A stretch of 64,000 nucleotides of DNA from Flavobacterium johnsoniae UW101 (GTDB taxonomy: Bacteria; Bacteroidota; Bacteroidia; Flavobacteriales; Flavobacteriaceae), in contig NC_009441.1 in the NCBI RefSeq assembly GCF_000016645.1, positions 4,898,001 to 4,962,000 of the forward strand. Direction: 5' to 3'. Below are positions 57,513 to 64,000 of this stretch, piece after piece. Each line of letters starts with the position of its first letter. The first letter of the stretch is position 1. A program made the translations under genes and the position numbers. The notes below the pieces were generated by a model. It saw only the letters and a program-made list of their open reading frames with translations. It had not been told where the DNA came from and made no database searches.

Positions 57513-58651
57513 AACCATTAGAAGGATTAATTGTATTAGAGTTCTGCCAGTTTTTGGCGGGTCCTTCTGCCGGATTAAAGTTAGCCGATTTAGGCGCGAG
57601 AATTATTAAAATTGAACGTCCCGTAAAAGGCGAAGCCTGCCGACAATTAAGCATCAAAGATCTTTTTGTGGATGACAGCAGTCTTTTGTTTCACACAATT
57701 AACAGAAACAAAGAATCTTTTGCAGCCGATTTAAAAAATCCTGATGATTTAGTTTTAATTAAAAAACTAATCGAAAAAGCTGATATTATGACGCATAATT
57801 TCAGGCCAGGTGTAATGGAAAAAATCGGTTTAGATTTTACTGCATCACTTGCGATTAATCCAAAAATAATATACGGAACCATAACAGGTTACGGCGATAA
57901 AGGTCCTTGGGCAAAAAAACCGGGACAAGATTTGCTTTTACAGTCACTCTCTGGCTTAAGCTGGCTGAGCGGACGAAAAAGTCAGGGCCCAGTTCCATTT
58001 GGTTTGGCTGTCGCCGATTTAATGTGCGGGAATCATTTCGTACAGGGAATTTTAGCCGCATTATTAAAAAGAGCCAAAACCGGAAAAGGCGTTTTGGTTG
58101 AAGTGAGTTTACTGGAATCTATTTTGGATGTTCAGTTTGAAGCAATTACTTCTTTCTTAAATGATGGCGGGCAACAACCGGAACGAGGCGATATTAAAGG
58201 AAGCGCACACGCTTTTTTAAGCGCGCCTTACGGAGTTTATAAAACACAAGACGATTATATTTCGCTGGCAATGGGCGATTTACTTTTTATAGGAAATACA
58301 CTTGGAGTCGATTTAAATCAATATGCAGCTAAACATCTCTGGTTTGAAAAAAGAGATGAAATCAGAATTCTTTTAGCCGATAAATTAGCAGAACAAAAAG
58401 CAGATTATTGGTTAGAATTGCTTCAAAAACAAGGTATTTGGGCAGGAAAAGTTCTCAATTATGAAACTTTAGACCAACAGCAATTTGTTAATGAATTACA
58501 CTTAAAACAAACCGTAAAAAATTCTGACGGCGAAACTTTGATTACAACCCGAAGTCCAATTCAGCTTGACGGTAAAATTTTAAGCAGCACAAAAGCAGCT
58601 CCAAAAGTGGGCGAAGATAATGCAGTAATACACAAAGAGTTTATTCAGTAA
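57509..58651 (+). CDS. Class III (CaiB/BaiF) CoA-transferase, copy 1
   Basis: 380 aa. It has the family start MKPLEGLIVLEFCQFLAGPS, LADLGARIIKIERP (26-39), [40 protein letters not shown] and the catalytic Asp at position 170 (GLAVADLMCG), which carries the mixed anhydride/CoA intermediate in known members. Its length is slightly below typical (about 400). It overlaps the upstream binding-protein gene by four bases and is a paralogue of the CoA-transferase at 58793, with the same catalytic residue number. Known reaction: transfer of CoA between carboxylic acids. In a sugar-degradation operon this suggests a sugar-derived acid is handled as a CoA thioester, a step absent from the standard fucose and rhamnose routes. 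Confidence 0.9.
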   Translation: MKPLEGLIVLEFCQFLAGPSAGLKLADLGARIIKIERPVKGEACRQLSIKDLFVDDSSLLFHTINRNKESFAADLKNPDDLVLIKKLIEKADIMTHNFRPGVMEKIGLDFTASLAINPKIIYGTITGYGDKGPWAKKPGQDLLLQSLSGLSWLSGRKSQGPVPFGLAVADLMCGNHFVQGILAALLKRAKTGKGVLVEVSLLESILDVQFEAITSFLNDGGQQPERGDIKGSAHAFLSAPYGVYKTQDDYISLAMGDLLFIGNTLGVDLNQYAAKHLWFEKRDEIRILLADKLAEQKADYWLELLQKQGIWAGKVLNYETLDQQQFVNELHLKQTVKNSDGETLITTRSPIQLDGKILSSTKAAPKVGEDNAVIHKEFIQ

Positions 58652-58792
58652 ACTGTTGAATCTTTGAATAGTTGATTCGTTTAATCGTGTTGAACAAAAC
58701 GACGAATTAACGAATTAACGATTAAACAAATACAACGATTAAACAAATACAACGATTAAACGAATAAACAACAAAAACGGTTAAACAAAAAA
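58652..58792. repeat. AT-rich array of ACGATTAAAC words
   Basis: The 141-bp spacer between the two CoA-transferase genes contains TTGATTCGTTTAATCGTGTT on the left and four near-tandem copies of ACGATTAAACAAATA-like units on the right, partly complementary. It has no gene and may form a hairpin within the transcript. Confidence 0.65.
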
Positions 58793-59929
58793 ATGAAACC
58801 CTTAGAAGATTATTTAATAGTAGATTTTAGTCAGTTTCTTTCGGGTCCTTCGGCGAGTCTCCGCTTGGCCGATTTAGGCGCACGCGTTATAAAAATTGAA
58901 AAACCGGGAACTGGCGATATCTGCAGAACCTTATATACTTCTGACTTAATCATGAACGGCGAATCGTCTGTTTTTCATACCATAAACAGAAATAAAGAAT
59001 CGTTTGCCATAGATTTTAAACAGCCGGAAGAACTTCAAAAATTAAAAAAATTATTGGCAAAAGCCGATGTTGTCATGCACAATTTCAGACCAGGCGTTAT
59101 GGAACGCATTGGTTTAAGTTATGATGATGTAAAAGCGATAAATCCTACGGTGGTTTACGCTTCGATTTCTGGTTTCGGGAATCATCCTGAACTTAAAGAT
59201 TTACCGGGACAAGATTTGTTATTACAATCTTTAACGGCTTTAACCTGGCTGAGCGGCAATCAGGAAGACGGTCCTGTGCCAATGGGATTGTCAATTGTTG
59301 ATATGCTTGCGGGCGCGCATTTAGCACAAGGAATTTTAGCCGCTTTATATCGAAAAGCATCACAAAATATTGGCGGAACGGTTCAGGTAAGTATGCTCGA
59401 ATCTGCTTTTGATTTTCAGTTTGAAACGATTACCACTTTCTTTAATGACGGCGGTGAACTTCCTGTTCGTACCAAAACCAATAATGCACATGCTTATTTG
59501 GGCGCTCCTTACGGAATTTACGAAACTAAAAACGGTTATCTGGCTCTGGCAATGGGATCAATTCCCGTTTTGGCTTCATTGCTTAAATGTGATGAATTGT
59601 TACAATTCCCGGAAAATAAATTTACGCTTAGAGACGAAATTAAAAATATTCTGGCTTCTCACCTATTGACACAGGAAACCCAGTTTTGGCTGGATATTTT
59701 AGAACCTGCTGACATTTGGTGTGCGGGAGTTTTAAACTATGAACAGCTTTTCAAAGAAGACGGTTTTAAAGTTTTAGAATTTACGCAGCAAGTCGAAATG
59801 CTCGACGGCTATTCGTATAAAACAACAAGATGTCCTATAAAAATCGACGGCGAATACTTTACATCGACTAAAGGTTCTCCAAAATTAGGACAGGATAACG
59901 AGCGAATTATAAAAGAATTTATAGCATAG
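58793..59929 (+). CDS. Class III (CaiB/BaiF) CoA-transferase, copy 2
   Basis: 378 aa, alignable end-to-end with the enzyme at 57509: [72 protein letters not shown] and Asp170 in [10 protein letters not shown]. The divergence is spread along the length, so the two genes are not a fresh duplication and probably have separate tasks or form a heterodimer, as class III enzymes are interlocked dimers. It is followed after two bases by a second solute-binding-fold gene; the first pair has the opposite order. The acid substrate is unknown. Confidence 0.9.
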   Translation: MKPLEDYLIVDFSQFLSGPSASLRLADLGARVIKIEKPGTGDICRTLYTSDLIMNGESSVFHTINRNKESFAIDFKQPEELQKLKKLLAKADVVMHNFRPGVMERIGLSYDDVKAINPTVVYASISGFGNHPELKDLPGQDLLLQSLTALTWLSGNQEDGPVPMGLSIVDMLAGAHLAQGILAALYRKASQNIGGTVQVSMLESAFDFQFETITTFFNDGGELPVRTKTNNAHAYLGAPYGIYETKNGYLALAMGSIPVLASLLKCDELLQFPENKFTLRDEIKNILASHLLTQETQFWLDILEPADIWCAGVLNYEQLFKEDGFKVLEFTQQVEMLDGYSYKTTRCPIKIDGEYFTSTKGSPKLGQDNERIIKEFIA

Positions 59930-59931
59930 AT

Positions 59932-61158
59932 ATGGAAAAATTTAGAATCGCTGTTAGAAAATTTTCTCCTTTTGAAAGTACGCTGCAAAAGCTGTGGGAT
60001 AACTTCTGTCTGAAAAATAATATTCAGATTGAGGTTGAAATGATTCCGCTTGAATTGCACGATCTTTATGAAGAAACCATTACCAATAAAGGTTTAAAAA
60101 CCGGAAAATGGGATATCGCACACCTAAATACCGATTGGATTTTTGATGCTGCAAATGAAAAAGCGGTTCTGGATTTAACTTCTTTTATTAACCAAAACCC
60201 GCCTCAGGATTATCCCGAAGGCTGGCATCAATCGCTGTTAAACCTGCAGCATATTAATGGCAGTATTTACGGACTTCCGTTTCACGACGGCCCGGAATGC
60301 CTTATTTACAGAAAAGATTTATTTGAAGATGTAACTGAAAAAGAAAACTTCAAGAAACAATTTGGTTACGAATTGTTCCCTCCAAAAAACTGGGAGCAAT
60401 TCACCCAAATTGCTTCGTTTTTTAATAGGCCCGAAAGTAATTTATCCGGCTGTGTTTTCGCCAATTATCCTGACGGTCATAATATGGTTTTTGATTTCTG
60501 CCTGCAGTTATGGACTCGCGGCGGTTCTCTTTTAGATCATCAAAACAAAATAAACATCAATCATAATCAAGCAGTTAAAGCTTTAGATTATTATAGAAAA
60601 ATCGTTAACAATACAAATGCAGTTCATCCGGGTTCAAAGAATTTTGGTTCTGTTGAAGCTGGAATGGCTTTCGCCGAAGGACAGGCTGCAATGGCAATTA
60701 ACTGGTTTGGATTTGCTTCTATGTGTGAAGTAATTGAGGAATCGAAAGTAAAAGGCAAAGTTGACATTACTGAATTACCGCACGATGAAAACCACAAAAC
60801 GGCTTCATTAAATGTGTATTGGCTTTATACTATTGGCATTGGAAGTAAAAATAAAGCACTCGCGTTTGACTTTTTGCGATTTGCTACAACTGCCGAAAGC
60901 GATAAATTATTGACAACCGAAGGCGGGATTGGATGCAGAAAATCAACCTGGAATGATGCCGAAATCAATAAAACGATTCCCTATTATCATAAACTGGAAA
61001 TGCTGCATGAAAACGCTTTGACTTTGCCGCAAACGCCAATTTGGCCAAAAGTGGCAGAATTGATAGATCAAATGGTTTTAAAAGCGATTGAAACAGATAT
61101 TCCGTCGGAAAAACTTTTAGAACAAACACAGGAAAATATTGAAAAACTAACGAATTGA
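59932..61158 (+). CDS. Second solute-binding-protein-fold protein without signal peptide
   Basis: 408 aa. It has the family 1 binding-protein pattern: first strand FRIAVRKFSPFE at residues 4-15, DIAHLNTDWIFDAANEKAVL, INGSIYGLPFHDGPECLIYR (about 104-123), AFAEGQAAMAINWFG and a conserved VYWLYTIGIGSKNK segment. Like its counterpart at 56364 it starts directly in strand 1 with no signal peptide, and no membrane transporter of the ABC type is encoded. It lies two bases after a CoA-transferase gene, so translation is coupled. The two binding-fold proteins share fold but little sequence, suggesting different ligands. The cytoplasmic location is a prediction from the missing export signal. Confidence 0.8.
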   Translation: MEKFRIAVRKFSPFESTLQKLWDNFCLKNNIQIEVEMIPLELHDLYEETITNKGLKTGKWDIAHLNTDWIFDAANEKAVLDLTSFINQNPPQDYPEGWHQSLLNLQHINGSIYGLPFHDGPECLIYRKDLFEDVTEKENFKKQFGYELFPPKNWEQFTQIASFFNRPESNLSGCVFANYPDGHNMVFDFCLQLWTRGGSLLDHQNKININHNQAVKALDYYRKIVNNTNAVHPGSKNFGSVEAGMAFAEGQAAMAINWFGFASMCEVIEESKVKGKVDITELPHDENHKTASLNVYWLYTIGIGSKNKALAFDFLRFATTAESDKLLTTEGGIGCRKSTWNDAEINKTIPYYHKLEMLHENALTLPQTPIWPKVAELIDQMVLKAIETDIPSEKLLEQTQENIEKLTN

Positions 61159-61193
61159 TTAGAACTGATCAATAAACTTAAAATAGCACAAAA

Positions 61194-62252
61194 ATGAATA
61201 TTCCATATAAACCTTTACTGCCCGAAACCAAACAGCCCATTATCATTATCGGCGCAAGCGGTATTGTAAAAGATGCGCACCTGCCTGCTTACAAAATGGC
61301 TGGTTTTACAGTTTTTGGCATTACAAACAGAACGATTGCAAAAGCACATGATTTAGCCAAAGATTTTGAAATTGAATATGTTTTTGAAAATGTAGCAGAA
61401 GCCGTAAAAAATGCGCCTTCAAATGCGGTTTACGACATTACTGTTTTACCGGATCAATATATCGAAATATTGGAGCAATTGCCAGATGGTGCTGCGGTTT
61501 TGATCCAGAAACCAATGGGAAATGATTTGGCTCAGGCCAGAGAAATTGTAGAAGTATGCGAAAGAAAAAACCTTGTTGCAGCGATCAATTTTCAGCTTCG
61601 TTTTTCGCCTTTTGTCAGCGCTGCGAGATATTTAATTAACGAAGGATTGATTGGCGATTTATACGATTTTGAATTTAAAGTAACGGTAAATACGCCGTGG
61701 GAATTGTTTCCGCTGATTAAGGAACATCCTAGATTGGAAATTCTTTTTCATAGTGTTCACTATATCGATTGCATACGTTCGTTTATGGGAAATCCTAAAA
61801 GTGTGATGGCAAAAACAGCCAAACATCCGCTTAAAAAATTGTCATCGAGCCGTTCTACGATTATTTTAGATTATGGCGAAGACAAACATGTGGTGATCAA
61901 TACAAATCACGATCATCATTTTGGACCAAATCATGAAGAAAGCTATATAAAATGGGAAGGCACAAAAGGCGCTATTAAAGCCAAAATGGGACTATTAATG
62001 AATTATCCTGACGGACTTCCTGACATTTTTGAATATGCGATTGAGGATGAAAAAGGCCAGTACGAATGGAAAAAAGTAAACCTTGAGGGTTCATGGTTTC
62101 CAGAAGCCTTTATAGGAACGATGTCTAATTTAATGCGCTTTAAAGAAGGCTCGGATTCTAAATTATTGGCAAGCGTTCAGGACGTTTTAGATACCATGAA
62201 GGTCGTTGAAGCCTGCTATATCAGTAACACAAACGGAGGAATTTTAATTTAA
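61194..62252 (+). CDS. Gfo/Idh/MocA-family oxidoreductase
   Basis: 352 aa, cytoplasmic. The Rossmann start is IIIIGASGIVKDAHLPAYKM (16-35), with GASGIV in place of the usual GxGxxG. VLIQKPMGND replaces the EKP motif with QKP. The C-terminal domain contains the family's HSVHYIDCIRSFMGNP region with a conserved His. The family acts on sugars, inositols and related compounds with NAD(P). It lies 35 bp after the second binding-fold gene, so it belongs to the same operon. It may oxidise the substrate before CoA transfer or reduce a keto product. The different glycine motif could weaken or alter cofactor binding. Confidence 0.87.
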   Translation: MNIPYKPLLPETKQPIIIIGASGIVKDAHLPAYKMAGFTVFGITNRTIAKAHDLAKDFEIEYVFENVAEAVKNAPSNAVYDITVLPDQYIEILEQLPDGAAVLIQKPMGNDLAQAREIVEVCERKNLVAAINFQLRFSPFVSAARYLINEGLIGDLYDFEFKVTVNTPWELFPLIKEHPRLEILFHSVHYIDCIRSFMGNPKSVMAKTAKHPLKKLSSSRSTIILDYGEDKHVVINTNHDHHFGPNHEESYIKWEGTKGAIKAKMGLLMNYPDGLPDIFEYAIEDEKGQYEWKKVNLEGSWFPEAFIGTMSNLMRFKEGSDSKLLASVQDVLDTMKVVEACYISNTNGGILI

Positions 62253-62374
62253 GTCTTAAAGTCAAAAGTCGAAAGTCTTAAAGTTTCGTTTATTAAACTT
62301 TACAACTTTCGACTTTCGACTTTGGACTTTCGACTTTCGACTTTCGACTTTACAACTTTCAAACTAAAAAATAT
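62253..62374. repeat. Array of CTTTCGACTTT / AAAGTCGAAAG words
   Basis: The spacer contains AAGTCAAAAGTCGAAAGTC on the left and about five tandem CGACTTT units on the right, complementary to the left part, so it folds as a long hairpin within the operon. Confidence 0.7.
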
Positions 62375-62815
62375 ATGTATTTCAAATCAACATTTTTTGA
62401 AGATTATCAACTTGAAGATAAAAGAGTTACATTAGGCAGAACCATTACAGAAACAGATTTTGTGGTTCATGCCGGACATACGGGAGATTTTTTCCCGCAT
62501 CACATGGATGAAGAATGGTGTAAAACACAGCCATTCGGACAGCGTATTGCGCACGGAACTATGGTTTTTGCCATTGGTATCGGCTTGACAGCATCAGAAA
62601 TAAATCCTGAAGCTTTTTCAAGAGGATACGACAAAATGCGTTTTGTAAAACCGGTTCATATTGGCGATACAATCCATTCTGAAATTACAATTTCTGAAAA
62701 AGGCGAAGCCAAAAATCCAGAAATGGGAACCGTAACAGAACATGTCGAAATCATTAACCAAAGAGGTGAAGTGGTTTTGGTATGTGATCATCTTCTTTTG
62801 GTCAAAAAGAAATAA
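62375..62815 (+). CDS. MaoC-like hydratase/dehydratase
   Basis: 146 aa, a single hotdog-fold domain of normal length for the family. The hydratase-2 motif appears as [16 protein letters not shown] (33-48), with Asp38 and His43 in the expected acid/base places, then [17 protein letters not shown] and a [16 protein letters not shown] strand. MaoC-type enzymes add water to, or remove it from, enoyl-CoA thioesters (for example mesaconyl-CoA hydratase). With the two CoA-transferases it supports a CoA-thioester branch for a sugar-derived acid in this operon. The substrate is unknown. It precedes the FucP-like transporter gene by 156 bp. Confidence 0.9.
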   Translation: MYFKSTFFEDYQLEDKRVTLGRTITETDFVVHAGHTGDFFPHHMDEEWCKTQPFGQRIAHGTMVFAIGIGLTASEINPEAFSRGYDKMRFVKPVHIGDTIHSEITISEKGEAKNPEMGTVTEHVEIINQRGEVVLVCDHLLLVKKK

Positions 62816-62819
62816 TTCT

Positions 62820-62960
62820 TTTTGAGGTACAAAGGTTCAAAGTTGCAAAGGGACAGAGGTTTTCCTCTCAATACCTTTAGAAAAGACGCACTACAGTACG
62901 TCTCTACAGAAAAAACCTTTGAACCTTTGTACCTCAGAACCTTAGAACCTTTAAAAAAAA
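62820..62960. repeat. Palindromic spacer (GGTACAAAGGTTCAAAG words)
   Basis: GAGGTACAAAGGTTCAAAG (62825 onward) mirrors CTTTGAACCTTTGTACCTC (to about 62935), with an inner GACGCACTACAGTACGTC-type hairpin (62884-62902). It separates the MaoC-like and FucP-like genes. Confidence 0.75.
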
Positions 62961-62971
62961 CTATCTAACAA

Positions 62972-64000
62972 ATGCAAGTAACAAACCAAACAGGCGATCT
63001 TCACGAAGTGCCAAACGAAGGCGGAAAAACCAACTATCTTCTGCCATTTATTTTAATTACCAGTTTATTTTTCCTTTGGGGAATGGCGCATAATCTGGAT
63101 TCTATTTTAATTCCGCATTTAAAAAAGGCGTGTGAATTAAACAACCGTCAGTCGACATTGATTGATACTTCGGTGTTTTTTGCTTATTTTATAATGGCGA
63201 TTCCTGCGGGAATGCTCATTAAACGATTTGGTTATAAAAACAGTATTATTACCGGATTATTAGTTTTTGCAGCGGGAGCATTTTTATTCGTTCCAGCAGC
63301 CAATACCAGAACCTATGAATTGTTTTTATTCGCTTTATTTGTAATTGGATGCGGCTTAACAATTTTAGAAACAAGTGCCAATCCGTATGCAGCAATTTTA
63401 GGCCCTGCTGAATCTTCTTCTAAAAGACTGAATTTAGCGGCTTCTTTCAACGGATTAGCAGCTATGGTAGCTCCAATTGTGGGTTCTCTATTTATACTTT
63501 CCGGAAAAAATCATACTCCGGAGCAAATGGCAGCAATGCCGGAAGCTGAAAAAGCATCGTATTTATTAGGCGAAGCTGCTGCTGTAAAAATGCCTTATAT
63601 CATTTTAGGAAGTGTATTGGTTATAGTGGCGATTATATTCTACTTTATGCATTTACCTTCGATGAAACCACAACATACTGAAGCCGAAGTAAAACCGGGA
63701 TTTTTCTCTGTTTTAAAGTTTCGCCATTTAAGCTGGGCAGTTGTAGCACAGTTCTTTTATGTAGGTGCACAGGTTTGCATTACGAGTTTTTTTATTAGAA
63801 TTGCACAGCAGGGTGCTCATTTAGACGAAAAAACAGCTGGATATTATCTTGGTATTTATGGCTTCTTGTTTATGGCAGGACGTTTTATTGGTACTTTCTT
63901 CTTGAAGTTTGTAAAAGATTACACATTGCTTTCTATTTATTGTGCTGCAAGTATCATACTTTGTTTGTTAGCGATTTACGGAACCGGAATTGTAGTTATT
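62972..64000 (+). CDS. fucP-like: FucP-like MFS sugar:proton symporter (partial, C-terminus off the window)
   Basis: 343 codons from the ATG at 62972 to the right edge with no stop. FucP features are clear: LLPFILITSLFFLWGMAHNL (helix 1), HLKKACELNNRQSTLIDTSVFF with its conserved acidic residue, YFIMAIPAGMLIKRFGYKN, and GCGLTILETSANPYAAILGP with the conserved Glu-Thr-x-x-Asn-Pro motif. About ten helices are present in the visible part. Known members import L-fucose; homologues in Bacteroidetes also take up glucose, galactose or N-acetylglucosamine. Its position at the end of the plus-strand operon makes it the likely uptake system for the sugar used by both divergent catabolic operons. Confidence 0.93.
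   Translation, partial: MQVTNQTGDLHEVPNEGGKTNYLLPFILITSLFFLWGMAHNLDSILIPHLKKACELNNRQSTLIDTSVFFAYFIMAIPAGMLIKRFGYKNSIITGLLVFAAGAFLFVPAANTRTYELFLFALFVIGCGLTILETSANPYAAILGPAESSSKRLNLAASFNGLAAMVAPIVGSLFILSGKNHTPEQMAAMPEAEKASYLLGEAAAVKMPYIILGSVLVIVAIIFYFMHLPSMKPQHTEAEVKPGFFSVLKFRHLSWAVVAQFFYVGAQVCITSFFIRIAQQGAHLDEKTAGYYLGIYGFLFMAGRFIGTFFLKFVKDYTLLSIYCAASIILCLLAIYGTGIVVI

Noticed and set aside
56364..61158. An ABC sugar importer based on the two solute-binding-type genes
   Set aside because: Neither protein has a signal peptide or lipobox, and no permease or ATPase gene is present in the operon; transport is better explained by the FucP-like gene.

Overview
The window is AT-rich, AT-biased at third codon positions, and carries a SusC/SusD pair, many Sec-exported or lipoprotein glycosidases, and promoter-like TAnnTTTG boxes. 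Together these point to a Bacteroidetes chromosome, most likely a plant-polysaccharide-degrading Flavobacterium or close relative. No rRNA, tRNA, CRISPR array, insertion sequence or phage gene is apparent.

Region 1 (1-36.1 kb, all minus strand) is a large pectin utilisation locus. One block reads from susC (12921) leftwards through susD, a family 1 pectate lyase, a DUF3826 protein, a second family 1 pectate lyase and a beta-helix protein cut by the window edge. A second block reads from a GH78 rhamnosidase (36121) leftwards through two beta-propeller glycosidases, a GH2 beta-galactosidase, a GH106 rhamnosidase, an SGNH acetylesterase, a DUF5703/GH95-like protein, a modular pectate lyase, a GH127 arabinofuranosidase and a CE8 pectin methylesterase. 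The enzyme set fits homogalacturonan plus rhamnogalacturonan with galactose and arabinose side chains.

Region 2 (36.5-42.1 kb) is accessory: an AraC regulator divergent from an Fsr-like MFS exporter, a soluble phosphatidylserine-decarboxylase-like enzyme, a SymE-like toxin, a small XRE protein and a HigBA-type toxin-antitoxin pair with a clear palindromic operator.

Region 3 (42.1-50.8 kb) returns to pectin: a minus-strand unit (beta-helix protein fused to a rhamnose-mutarotase-like tail, Gfo/Idh/MocA oxidoreductase, sodium:solute symporter) divergent from a plus-strand GH28 polygalacturonase and PL10 pectate lyase.

Region 4 (51-64 kb) is intracellular catabolism. Minus-strand genes (lactonase, two SDRs, zinc alcohol dehydrogenase, FAH-family hydrolase) match the non-phosphorylated L-fucose/L-rhamnose route to pyruvate and lactate, though the sugar-acid dehydratase is not in the window. 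The divergent plus-strand operon is the most unusual part. It has two solute-binding-protein-fold genes with no signal peptide and no ABC transporter, each packed against a class III CoA-transferase gene, followed by a Gfo/Idh/MocA protein, a MaoC-like hydratase and a FucP-type transporter that runs off the right edge.

Two regulatory signatures tie the regions together. A CAGG-N6-CAGG direct repeat followed by exactly 23 nt and a -7 type box lies upstream of susC, of the GH78 gene and, with a weaker box, of the beta-helix/mutarotase gene. A LacI-type palindrome TGTAATCGATTACA lies at the GH28-PL10 promoter and, with one mismatch, between the two divergent catabolic operons. Many intergenic gaps are filled by long imperfect palindromes of several dispersed families, some nested inside one another.
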